Positions 30,556 to 38,974 of a stretch of 64,000 nt of DNA are shown in pieces. The DNA is taken from assembly GCF_003351745.1 (NCBI RefSeq), contig NZ_CP031222.1, positions 2,276,207 to 2,340,206 of the forward strand. The letters are read 5' to 3'. Position 1 is the first letter of the stretch. Each line of letters opens with the position of its first letter. The position numbers were made by a program, and so were the translations under genes. The notes beneath the pieces were generated by a model. The model did not search any database. It saw nothing but the letters and a program-made list of their open reading frames with translations, and was not told where the DNA came from. The stretch comes from Aquirhabdus parva. Lineage in GTDB: Bacteria; Pseudomonadota; Gammaproteobacteria; Pseudomonadales; Moraxellaceae.

Positions 30556-31978
30556 GACTGAGCCCCTCCATACGATCAAAGCCGCGTAATAAACGACTAC
30601 TCTGTGTCGGTGGGATCAGATGACCTGTGCGATCCGTCATCCCCATCTTTTGCAGCCACGTTTCAAACTCTGGAGCCCGTTTCTTGCCTAAAGTCTCACG
30701 CACAAAGAGCTGATCATGGAAAGAGGTACTTTGGTAATTCAGCATGATGTCATCCGCGCCAGGCACCCCGATCATAAAGGTTAGACCTGCCGTAGCAAGG
30801 AGCACAATCAAGTTATCCATATCATCCTGATCGGCTTCAGCATGATTGGTATAACAAATATCACAACCCATCGGCAGCCCGAGTAACTTGCCGCAGAAAT
30901 GATCTTCCAATCCTGCTCGAACAATCTGTTTGCCGTCATACAGATACTCCGGCCCGATAAAACCCACCACCGTATTCACCAGCAGCGGTTTATAGCGCCT
31001 TGCAACGGCGTAGGCACGTGCTTCACAGGTTTGTTGATCTACACCATGATGGCCATTGGCTGACAACGCACTGCCCTGACCCGTCTCAAAATACATCACA
31101 TTCTGACCATGGCTTAATCCATGCGCATCACTCAACAACGCACCGCGCTTCAAGGACTGTGCCGCATCGTGTGCTTCATCCAAAATCGACAGCGACACCC
31201 CAAAAGAACGATTCACCGTCTCAGAACCACCGACCGATTGAAAGACCAAATCCACAGGAACGCCCTGTTCAATCAACTGAATGGTATTGGTCACATGAGT
31301 CAAAATACACGACTGGGTCGGGATCTCATGCTCAGTGATCAAAGCATCCAATAAATACGAGAGCTGTCCCAAAATCGGCATGCTATCTGAAGCGGGATTA
31401 ATCCCAATCACCGCATCACCAGCGCCATACAACAAACCATCCAAGGTAGATGCCGCAATCCCCCGTAAATCATCGGTCGGATGATTGGGTTGCAAACGCA
31501 CCGCGAGGGTATTGGGTAAACCTAAGGTATTACGAAACCGAGTAATGACTTGACACTTCGCCGCAACAGCAATCAGATCTTGATTGCGCATGATCTTACT
31601 GACCGCCGCAACCATTTCTGGCGTTAACCCATCCGCTAAGGCAGTCAAGGCTTGGGTATTGGCTTGATGGCTTAGTAACCAATCGCGAAAGCCCCCCACC
31701 GTCAAATGCGCAACAGGTGCAAAAGCCAGCGCGTCATGACTATCCATAATCAGACGCGTCACCTCATCAGACTCATAAGGAATCAAAGCAACATTGAGAA
31801 AGGTTTTAAGCGGTAAATCAGCCAGTACAAACTTCGCCGCCATCCGCTCCATCGAGGATCGCGCAGCAAGACCTGCCAATACATCGCCTGAACGGGGTGG
31901 ACTGGCTTTAGCCATCACATCGCGTAAATCGGCAAAATGATAAACCTGACCGGCCAGTGTAGTTTGATAGCTTGTCAT
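30545..31978 (-). CDS. eutB: Ethanolamine ammonia-lyase large subunit
   Basis: Catalytic subunit of the B12-dependent lyase. 477 residues from ATG 31978, with AAGGA seven bases upstream; the frame continues to a TTG at 31996 inside the eat 3' end. TIM-barrel features: SGDVLAGLAA, LGLPNTLAVRLQPNHPTDD, GDAVIGINPASDS, the PTQSCILTHVTN segment, FQSVGGSETVNRSFGVS, MYFETGQGSALSANGHHGVDQQTCEARAYAVAR, and CDICYTNHAEADQDD. It lies 10 bases after eat. No reactivating factor (eutA), no microcompartment shell and no aldehyde dehydrogenase is in view, so this is the short cytosolic pathway used for nitrogen or carbon supply. Confidence 0.96.
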   Translation of the reverse strand: MTSYQTTLAGQVYHFADLRDVMAKASPPRSGDVLAGLAARSSMERMAAKFVLADLPLKTFLNVALIPYESDEVTRLIMDSHDALAFAPVAHLTVGGFRDWLLSHQANTQALTALADGLTPEMVAAVSKIMRNQDLIAVAAKCQVITRFRNTLGLPNTLAVRLQPNHPTDDLRGIAASTLDGLLYGAGDAVIGINPASDSMPILGQLSYLLDALITEHEIPTQSCILTHVTNTIQLIEQGVPVDLVFQSVGGSETVNRSFGVSLSILDEAHDAAQSLKRGALLSDAHGLSHGQNVMYFETGQGSALSANGHHGVDQQTCEARAYAVARRYKPLLVNTVVGFIGPEYLYDGKQIVRAGLEDHFCGKLLGLPMGCDICYTNHAEADQDDMDNLIVLLATAGLTFMIGVPGADDIMLNYQSTSFHDQLFVRETLGKKRAPEFETWLQKMGMTDRTGHLIPPTQSSRLLRGFDRMEGLSHVS

Positions 31979-31988
31979 CGTGGATTCC

Positions 31989-33356
31989 TTACTCAACCAC
32001 CCGACTATCCCAAGCCACGTTTATCCGCTTCGCTTTGGTCGCCCAAAAATAGGCATAAGCAATGGCCATCAAGATCATGAATAACACAAACAGCTTGAAG
32101 TTAAAATAGACCATCGCAATCAAACACACCGCGCCAAGCACCAATGCAATGATCGGAAAAACCGGATAAAACGGCGCACGATATGGACGGATCAGATCGG
32201 GTTCTGATTGACGTAGCTTTAAGAGAGACGCCATTGACACCATATACATCACAATGGCACCAAACACCGATAAAGTCACGATATTCGCCGTCAGGGTTTG
32301 TCCCGCGAACTGAATCGCACTATCACTAAAGATCGCCAAAATCCCAATCACACCGCCTGCAAGCAATGCCCATGATGGCGTCTTGAACTTAGGATGCAAT
32401 GAAGCAAAAACTGAAGGGAGATAACCTGCGCGTGACAATGCGAAGATCTGCCGAGAATAACCCATAATGATCCCGTGGAAAGACGCCACTAACCCAAACA
32501 AGCCAATCCAGACCAATAAATGCAGCCAGCCACTGTTATCACCCACGACCAGCTTCATCGCCCGTGGCAATGGATCATTCACACTAGCAAACTGACGCCA
32601 ATCGCCTACGCCACCCGCCATAACCATGACACCAAAGGCCAGAAAGAGTAAGGTTAGAATCCCAGCGATATACGCTTTAGGGATGGTTTTAGAAGGCTCC
32701 TTCGCCTCTTCAGCCGCCATAGCTGCACCTTCAATCGCGAGGAAAAACCAAATCGCAAAAGGGATAGAAGCAAAGATACCCGCCAAAGCCAGACTTGAAA
32801 AATGGTCTTCACCGGCCCAGCCATGAGCCACGAAATTAGTCATGGACCAACCTGGAGACACCACGCCCATAAACATCAGCAACTCACCGATCGCCAGTAA
32901 CGTCACCACCAACTCAAACATCGCCGCGATACGCATACCAATCCAGTTCAAAAACGTGAACAAGAGATAAGCGCCTACTGCGACCGCTTTAAAATTGACT
33001 TCAGGAAATTGCACATTGATATACGAACCAATCGCCAGAGCAATAGCAGGGGGTGCAAAGACAAACTCAACCAAGGTTGCAAAACCTGCAAGAAAGCCCC
33101 CTTTCTCGCCAAAAGCACGGTGTGCATAGGCAAAGGGCCCCCCTGCATTGGGAATCGCGGTGGTCAGCTCGGTAAAACTAAAAATAAAGGTGGTATACAT
33201 CGCAGCCACCAACAAGGTTGCGAGTAGAAAGCCCAGCGTTCCCGCTGAAGCCCAACCATAGCTCCAGCCGAAGTACTCTCCGGAAATAACCAAACCGACG
33301 GCGATGCCCCAGAGCTGAACGGGGCCTAAGACTTGTTTAAGATGAACTGATGACAT
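31989..33356 (-). CDS. eat: Ethanolamine permease (APC family)
   Basis: A 455-residue inner-membrane transporter with about 12 helices. The N-terminal LGPVQLWGIAVGLVISGEYFGWSYGW is characteristic of ethanolamine permeases of the amino acid-polyamine-organocation superfamily, followed by AIPNAGGPFAYAHRAFG and the helix-6 motif AIEGAAMAAEEAKEPSKTIPKAY. It is the first gene of eat-eutB-eutC on the minus strand, which supports ethanolamine as substrate. Regulation cannot be judged: no AraC-type eutR is adjacent. The 160 bases upstream hold the promoter and a terminator of the preceding cluster. Confidence 0.93.
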   Translation of the reverse strand: MSSVHLKQVLGPVQLWGIAVGLVISGEYFGWSYGWASAGTLGFLLATLLVAAMYTTFIFSFTELTTAIPNAGGPFAYAHRAFGEKGGFLAGFATLVEFVFAPPAIALAIGSYINVQFPEVNFKAVAVGAYLLFTFLNWIGMRIAAMFELVVTLLAIGELLMFMGVVSPGWSMTNFVAHGWAGEDHFSSLALAGIFASIPFAIWFFLAIEGAAMAAEEAKEPSKTIPKAYIAGILTLLFLAFGVMVMAGGVGDWRQFASVNDPLPRAMKLVVGDNSGWLHLLVWIGLFGLVASFHGIIMGYSRQIFALSRAGYLPSVFASLHPKFKTPSWALLAGGVIGILAIFSDSAIQFAGQTLTANIVTLSVFGAIVMYMVSMASLLKLRQSEPDLIRPYRAPFYPVFPIIALVLGAVCLIAMVYFNFKLFVLFMILMAIAYAYFWATKAKRINVAWDSRVVE

Positions 33357-33410
33357 GATGTGTATCCCCCAAGTGGCAAAAAAAGCCTAAACGCTGGGTT
33401 AAATACAGCA

Positions 33411-33442
33411 AAAAATGCGCCAGAAAATAATCTTTCTGGCGC
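33411..33442 (-). terminator. Terminator of the polyamine/SPFH cluster
   Basis: A perfect 10-bp stem GCGCCAGAAA/TTTCTGGCGC with a 6-base loop. On the minus strand it is followed by ATTTTTTG, and it lies 75 bases after the stop of the DUF4178 gene and upstream of eat, so it separates the two minus-strand units. Confidence 0.85.
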
Positions 33443-33517
33443 TATATGGTTTGACGAATAATTACTATGACTTAATTAATAAAAAAAATTGAATATCTAT
33501 ATTTATCAATATGATAT

Positions 33518-35245
33518 TTATTTATGACCACCGCCAGAAGACCAACCTCCGCCATAACTACTGGAGTATCCTGAGCCACTGGAACTGCCCCAACCTGAAG
33601 AAGAGCTTCGAGAACTAATGTTATAGATTGTCGTGAAGAGGACGATCATCGATCCCCAGACCAAAATACTGGTATTTCTGCTTAATATCGGCTCACCATT
33701 TGATGAGGATGTGTTTGCACTCAATAGGACGGGCAAAAAAATTAAACAAAGCTGAGCCATGAGGGTCAGAAAAAACGAACCTGACCCAAAAAGAATGATC
33801 GGCAAGTTAATCAGCCAAAGCGCAATACTGAGCCATTTCACAGCATTTTGTTCTGGCTCTTCAGACGGTTGAACCTCTCCCCTTGCAGGTTGTTTTTTGC
33901 CAAATAACTGTCGCACCAAAAAACCCGAAATCGGTGTCGCATAACTCCAGTTAATTTCATGCTGATTTTGCTCTGAAGTCAGGATGTCCTGACCATTCTT
34001 ATAATCGACAATAAAATTAGTATCACCAATTTTAACCCGCCAATTGAACGCCCCGACCGCATACAATACTCGTCCTTGATAAGCAAACGTTCGATCCCAG
34101 CGTTTACCCTGCAGGAAAACATTCCCTGCTTTCTCTTCAGGAATTTCATTCAGTACCGATACTTTATGCCAATCCGCAGCGCCACTATCAACTAACCAGA
34201 GAAAACCTGCCTCTAAACTATAAAGTAAATATTCCGTCCATAAGCTTGACTCCTCATCACCCACCTCCTCCATCTGCATCAAGCCGATGACGACATAGGC
34301 CTGATTATCGATGCTGGCCTTATCGCCTAACGACAAAGCACTTTTGAGAGTAACAAGTTCTTTATGCTTAACCAGAACTTCAGCTTTCTTTCCCGTCATA
34401 GCCACTTCGGCACGACAGGCTGGACAAACCAGATGCTCAGCCATACCCATGACATAAGGGATAGGACTACCACAATTGGGACATTCGAGATTGGTAATTT
34501 TTCCTTTGACTTTTCCGCTGCTGGCTTGGATCAATGCATCTTCACGTAAGAGCTGAAACTTAAGCCCTTGCAAGGTGACAGCTCGACCTTCATACACTTG
34601 AGGAGGTTCACCATCACTATAATCCAGTGACATAAAGCGGGCTTGGAAGCGTAAGTCTGCAACCGATGATTGCCAACCTTGTCCGACCACAAAAGGAAGC
34701 TCGCCCTGTCCACCGGTACACGTAGCGGTACGATGGTCCGTAACTCGATAACCAAAGCCCTTATATTGGACAATATAATTAATGGTCAAAAGATCAAAAG
34801 ACGGAGCGCTCTCTAGTGCCCCACTGTGACGCGTCAGAACATAGAGTCCTGAAGCATCGGATAACCAGCCATTCGTCCCATCATCAAATTGTAGATACCA
34901 TTCATTCCAAAATCCGTCTGGGTATTGCAGTTGAATTCGTCCAATGAGCGAGAACCCAACGCCATCGAGCACACCACTGCTGCCGATCTGGAGCGGTGAA
35001 TAGTCCTCTAATACTGCCGACATCTTCCCTTGATCAAGCACGGCATGCTCTTCACGCAGGATCGTGGTTTGACAGTACTCACAAACCGCCATAACGGAGG
35101 CAGAAGAGCGAAATTGCACTTGTGCACCGCAACTTGGACATGCCGTACTAAACGCCAGTATCGCTTTTTTACGACCTGACGAAGCATTTACAGGATTTGC
35201 GCCAGAATTCGGCGAGCCCTGATCTGGATTGTTTGGATCACTCAT
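33518..35245 (-). CDS. DUF4178 zinc-ribbon membrane protein
   Basis: 575 residues, function unknown. A first zinc ribbon (Cys36, Cys39, Cys55, Cys58) is followed by a DUF4178 beta domain (about 85-240), a second zinc ribbon (Cys255, Cys258, Cys274, Cys277) and a second DUF4178 domain (about 290-440). The C-terminal part has two or three hydrophobic helices (about 470-510 and 525-545) and ends in a Ser/Gly-rich tail (SSSGSGYSSSYGGGWSSGGGHK-like composition). It is the last gene of a conserved group with an SPFH protein, a DUF350 protein, SpeD and SpeE. It starts 15 bases after the SPFH gene. I infer a membrane-associated scaffold or sensor role. Confidence 0.82.
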   Translation of the reverse strand: MSDPNNPDQGSPNSGANPVNASSGRKKAILAFSTACPSCGAQVQFRSSASVMAVCEYCQTTILREEHAVLDQGKMSAVLEDYSPLQIGSSGVLDGVGFSLIGRIQLQYPDGFWNEWYLQFDDGTNGWLSDASGLYVLTRHSGALESAPSFDLLTINYIVQYKGFGYRVTDHRTATCTGGQGELPFVVGQGWQSSVADLRFQARFMSLDYSDGEPPQVYEGRAVTLQGLKFQLLREDALIQASSGKVKGKITNLECPNCGSPIPYVMGMAEHLVCPACRAEVAMTGKKAEVLVKHKELVTLKSALSLGDKASIDNQAYVVIGLMQMEEVGDEESSLWTEYLLYSLEAGFLWLVDSGAADWHKVSVLNEIPEEKAGNVFLQGKRWDRTFAYQGRVLYAVGAFNWRVKIGDTNFIVDYKNGQDILTSEQNQHEINWSYATPISGFLVRQLFGKKQPARGEVQPSEEPEQNAVKWLSIALWLINLPIILFGSGSFFLTLMAQLCLIFLPVLLSANTSSSNGEPILSRNTSILVWGSMIVLFTTIYNISSRSSSSGWGSSSGSGYSSSYGGGWSSGGGHK

Positions 35246-35260
35246 ACGGACAACAACTTA

Positions 35261-36298
35261 TTATTTTGCCAATGATTTTAAGATGTCCGCTTTTGTACTT
35301 TCAAAATCCACTTGCGTGATGAGCCCTTGATCAAGCAGTGCTTTGAGCTGACTCATTCTTGCCACAAGATCTACAGCGGGTGCTGCGGGTGTAGCTTCAG
35401 GTTGACTTGGCATAGATGTAGATTGAGCTGGAACAGTCGTTGCACCTTGCAATGCATTGGTCATGATTTGCCCCATACCAAAGCCCGCGGCTAAGCCTGC
35501 TCCAACGCCTGCAATGCCGCCTTCATTTTGCGCAGCAAGCGGAATTGAAGATGCAACTTGGTATTGCGTGAACTTATTCAAATCGCCCATCATGCCCATG
35601 GAAATTCGAGTATCAATGGCTTTTTGCAAGTCTTCAGGTAGTGAGATATTCTCCACCACAAAGGCATCTAGTTTTAGACCATAACGAGCAAATAAAGGAG
35701 TCAATGCCAACTTGAGCTGATCGCCCATGACCCCTTGGTTGGCGGCTAAATCCAAAAATGGAATACCACTCGCCGCAATCCCGCTGCTGATATTCGAGAC
35801 AATCAGATTACGAAGTTGAGGTTCAACCTGATCACTGCTATAGCTTGGGTTAGCGCCAGTCACTTCTTGGTAGAACGCTTTAGGGTCAACCAACTGATAA
35901 GAGTACATCCCGAACGCACGAAGACGAACCATATCAAAGTCTTTATCACGTAAGGTAATGGGCTGCGCTGTTCCCCATTTACGACCCAGTTGCAGGCGAG
36001 TGCTGAAAAATAACACATCTGATTTAAACGGTGATGCAAACAGTTTGTCCCAGTTCTTTAAGTTGGTGAGAACGGGTAAAGTTTGAGTCGTTAAACGATG
36101 TAAACCAGGGGTAAAAACATCAGCAACTTGGCCTTCATTCACAAACACGGCCACTTGACCATCACGAACCGTTAACTGAGCGCCATTTTGAATTTCATTG
36201 TCTTGCATCGGATAGCGCCACATCAGCACATCATCGCCTTGCTGATCCCACTCAATGACATCAATAAACTGCTTACGAATAAATGATCCAATACTCAT
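35261..36298 (-). CDS. SPFH-domain protein (virion-core-protein-like family) with C-terminal SHOCT-like motif
   Basis: 345 residues. The N-terminal two thirds are an SPFH/band-7 domain of the family often annotated as virion core protein: SIGSFIRKQFIDVIEW, GAQLTVRDGQVAVFVNEGQVADVFTPGLH, and the later ARYGLKLDAFVVENISLPEDLQKAIDTRISMGMMGD. A glycine-rich stretch (about 258-285) and a proline/alanine linker lead to a short helical hairpin LKALLDQGLITQVDFESTKADIL, which looks like a SHOCT domain. SPFH proteins assemble membrane microdomains; here that is family knowledge, not shown. No transmembrane segment is visible. It belongs to the polyamine-linked cluster. Confidence 0.88.
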   Translation of the reverse strand: MSIGSFIRKQFIDVIEWDQQGDDVLMWRYPMQDNEIQNGAQLTVRDGQVAVFVNEGQVADVFTPGLHRLTTQTLPVLTNLKNWDKLFASPFKSDVLFFSTRLQLGRKWGTAQPITLRDKDFDMVRLRAFGMYSYQLVDPKAFYQEVTGANPSYSSDQVEPQLRNLIVSNISSGIAASGIPFLDLAANQGVMGDQLKLALTPLFARYGLKLDAFVVENISLPEDLQKAIDTRISMGMMGDLNKFTQYQVASSIPLAAQNEGGIAGVGAGLAAGFGMGQIMTNALQGATTVPAQSTSMPSQPEATPAAPAVDLVARMSQLKALLDQGLITQVDFESTKADILKSLAK

Positions 36299-36390
36299 GT
36301 TGCGCTCCTCATATCCTTTAGAAACTTCAATAGCCTAATAAACAACCCATTAATAACTCAGGAAAAACCCTTAAATATCATACACTCTGA

Positions 36391-36825
36391 TTATGACAAA
36401 CACCCTGCATTTAAAATACCGAGCGCCAAAGCAACCGTACCGACAAACCCACCCACGGCCAGATTATTATCCAACATGTGTTGTTTCAAATTGGGGATCA
36501 AGCGAGAGGTCACGACATAACCAATCAATTGCACAACCATGGCGGCCAATGCCCACCCCATAAAAGCTACAAAACTCGTATGATAGATCGCACAAGCGGC
36601 AAGTGTTAATGCAAAACCGATCAATGCGCCAGCAAAACTTAATGCTGCCGCGCCATGGCCTGCTCTAATCAATGCCATTTCATTGTAGGGTGTAAACCAC
36701 ATATAGATGACTGAAAAAATAAATGTGAAAACCACACCGCCAAACAAATACAGCGCATAATTTAAAAGAAAAGGCGTTACCAACTGACTCAACTCCTGTC
36801 CCACAAACTGTATTAAATCTTGCAT
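36391..36825 (-). CDS. DUF350 membrane protein
   Basis: 144 residues with four hydrophobic helices (about 19-41, 55-78, 85-104 and 122-142), matching the duplicated two-helix DUF350 unit also seen in E. coli YjfL. Conserved polar residues between helices include NEMALIRAGHGAAALSFAGALIGFALTL. The function is unknown. The ATG at 36825 is chosen because a purine-rich GGATGGG lies upstream; the frame is open to 36840. It is 92 bases upstream of the SPFH gene and 54 bases downstream of speD, and shares their strand. Confidence 0.85.
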   Translation of the reverse strand: MQDLIQFVGQELSQLVTPFLLNYALYLFGGVVFTFIFSVIYMWFTPYNEMALIRAGHGAAALSFAGALIGFALTLAACAIYHTSFVAFMGWALAAMVVQLIGYVVTSRLIPNLKQHMLDNNLAVGGFVGTVALALGILNAGCLS

Positions 36826-36879
36826 GATTAACCCATCCATTCACTGCATCATTTTTAAAACGTCACGCTGCAACCATGC

Positions 36880-37266
36880 CTACACGAATCGACTGCCACG
36901 TTTGACCTGTACACGTTCGGCATGCTTGGGATTAAACAACTGAATCAAAGCCTCAAAAAGGCACTCAGCTTTACTCTGATTATCACCCGTGTGATTACAG
37001 ACATACACATCTAAAGTGACATATGCGCGCTCAGGCCAAGTATGCACTGCCACATGAGACTCTGCCAACAGTACCACACCCGTTACGCCAACAGGTTGAA
37101 ATTGATGAAAACGTACACCGACAACCTGCATATCAGCGTCTTTAGCCGCCGTCACCATACATGGTTCTAATGTCGTTAATGTTTCAATCAGTGGTAGTGG
37201 GCATTGGCAATCATAAAGATCTGCAATGAGATGAATGCCATCCATGGTATTGAGTCCAGTATTCAA
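36880..37266 (-). CDS. speD: S-adenosylmethionine decarboxylase proenzyme (class 1B)
   Basis: Makes decarboxylated AdoMet, the aminopropyl donor for spermidine. The 128-residue proenzyme self-cleaves at the Glu69-Ser70 bond in LLAESHVAVHTWPE, with Ser70 becoming the pyruvoyl cofactor; His75 and Cys90 (VYVC) are the other expected catalytic residues. The short length is typical of the Bacillus/Thermotoga-type class and not of the 264-residue E. coli SpeD. It is placed between a DUF350 gene and a flavin amine oxidase gene, with the aminopropyltransferase gene one further upstream. Confidence 0.93.
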   Translation of the reverse strand: MNTGLNTMDGIHLIADLYDCQCPLPLIETLTTLEPCMVTAAKDADMQVVGVRFHQFQPVGVTGVVLLAESHVAVHTWPERAYVTLDVYVCNHTGDNQSKAECLFEALIQLFNPKHAERVQVKRGSRFV

Positions 37267-37315
37267 ATGTAGCGACTCTTTCTATTTAAATTCATATGCT
37301 CCTCCCTGCCTATAT

Positions 37316-38929
37316 TCATATCAGTTTCCCTGCGGCTTGCCATCCCCACCAACTGGCTTCTTCAAAAATCGAATATCCAGACAGATCACTATGGGCAAAC
37401 ATCACTTTTTGGTCAGCATCACGCAGTGCTAGCAATCCTTTTTGCGATAGATATCCTTTGACTGGTGCACTCATCGCATGTCCACGCAACATCACCTCGA
37501 CACCAGCCACACAAGACCATAAATCAGTGCCATAGACTTTAATCAGGTCTTGCAACCCGACATCAAGCAGCTCATAGGGACTGGCGCGTTGCATCCAGGC
37601 CCGAGCCGCTTCTGGCGCCTGATCAGCCATCGAATGATAGGCTGTAAATACGGAATGCGGGGGTCTTGCCACGCGAATCCATTGTTGCGTTGCGACCACA
37701 TATCCCAGACTTTTACTACCGTATACAATATTTTCCCAAGAGAGTGGGACATCACCGACTTCACGCGGAAAGCCATTCAACCAAACATTGGAGACCAACC
37801 AAGGCACATGAGGCAATATATCCTGAGTCACATCAAAACCATAGTCTTTTAATTGGGGGAAAACATGCTTTAACACGTGTAAAGGCATCGCACAAATTGC
37901 ACGTTTAGCCTTAATCAATGTCACTTTACCCGCCATATCTGTCGACCATACTTGAACGCCATCACGCGTCTCAACTAAATGTATCGCCGCTTGCATAAGT
38001 TGTTGAGGACGACTGGCTTGTGATAACTGCTGCGCCAACGGATTAAGCCCACCGCCCCAGGTCAGCAGTGACGTCTGATGGTCTTTTTCACTATCGTGGA
38101 TTCGACTGGCAAAATAATGAATCCCCGCCCAAGCCGATACTTTGTCGCTGCCAAAGCCATAATCATCACGACAGCTATAGTCGAGATACCAGCGCAATCC
38201 CTCTGAGGTATAACCCTCTCGATCCAGCCATTGATCAAACGTCAATGTATCTAATTTTCGCCACTCGGCATCTTGTGAGGATAAAGCGATGGGAATGGCA
38301 AAGAGTACTTTGCCATCGAGACCTCGTTTCCCCTTCAGACCATTCACAAGTTTTAAAAATCGTTGTTGCTGAACCCAATCTGCAGAATCTTTTGCCGCAG
38401 GCGGCATCAGGGTATCGTGCCAATACTGCCCGCCACCCAACCATAAACGCTCATCCGGAGAATGCACAACACAGCGCTCATCATAGCTATTGATATCACC
38501 CAAGTTCTGTCCTTGCAAAATACCAAAATCACGCAGAATTTCTTGCACGTGAACCGACTCAGGGGTTGGAAATGGCAAATAATGGGCACCTCGGGGATAG
38601 CTCACATCTTGCCATTGCCCCGCACTGGCATTGCCGTATTGCTCAAAGCCATTGAGTAATGCGAAATCCTTGAACCCCGCTTGGGCTAACCGCCAGCCTG
38701 CCGTTAACCCCGCAATACCGCCCCCCAAAATGACGGTATCGACATTGCGTTCGCTACTGGGACTCGGCATATGTTGCGCCTGATCACGCACAAATTGATG
38801 TCCTTGACGCATCCCCCCATCGAGGATTTTAATCGGCAACCACGGTGGGATCACAGACCATGACGGCCAGCGACACCCTGCCATCAAACTGCTGGCAGCG
38901 GCATAACCCAAAAAATGACGACGATTCAT
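37316..38929 (-). CDS. Tat-exported FAD-dependent amine-oxidase-like lipoprotein
   Basis: 537 residues from ATG 38929. The N-terminus MNRRHFLGYAAASSLMAGC carries a twin-arginine motif (Arg3, Arg4) and a lipobox with Cys19, so I predict a Tat-exported lipoprotein facing the periplasm. The FAD-binding VILGGGIAGLTAGWRLAQAGF and the C-terminal region (EVMLRGHAMSAPVKGYL, FAHSDLSGYSIFEEASWWG) place it in the flavin-containing amine oxidase/phytoene-desaturase-like superfamily. It is encoded between speD and a speE-like gene, so a polyamine or related amine is a reasonable substrate, by inference only. The frame opens at GTG 38938, but that start would put three residues before the Tat signal. Confidence 0.83.
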   Translation of the reverse strand: MNRRHFLGYAAASSLMAGCRWPSWSVIPPWLPIKILDGGMRQGHQFVRDQAQHMPSPSSERNVDTVILGGGIAGLTAGWRLAQAGFKDFALLNGFEQYGNASAGQWQDVSYPRGAHYLPFPTPESVHVQEILRDFGILQGQNLGDINSYDERCVVHSPDERLWLGGGQYWHDTLMPPAAKDSADWVQQQRFLKLVNGLKGKRGLDGKVLFAIPIALSSQDAEWRKLDTLTFDQWLDREGYTSEGLRWYLDYSCRDDYGFGSDKVSAWAGIHYFASRIHDSEKDHQTSLLTWGGGLNPLAQQLSQASRPQQLMQAAIHLVETRDGVQVWSTDMAGKVTLIKAKRAICAMPLHVLKHVFPQLKDYGFDVTQDILPHVPWLVSNVWLNGFPREVGDVPLSWENIVYGSKSLGYVVATQQWIRVARPPHSVFTAYHSMADQAPEAARAWMQRASPYELLDVGLQDLIKVYGTDLWSCVAGVEVMLRGHAMSAPVKGYLSQKGLLALRDADQKVMFAHSDLSGYSIFEEASWWGWQAAGKLI

Positions 38930-38974
38930 GCATAACACTCAAAATATAAAATTTTAAAATTCCTTGTCATTCCG

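Noticed and set aside
35261-36298. Phage relict suggested by the virion-core-protein family name
   Set aside because: The name is historical; the protein is an SPFH-domain bacterial protein, and no phage genes or att sites surround it.
38068-38493. Plus-strand frame of 141 codons opposite the amine oxidase gene
   Set aside because: Antisense shadow without a ribosome binding site or homology that I recognise.
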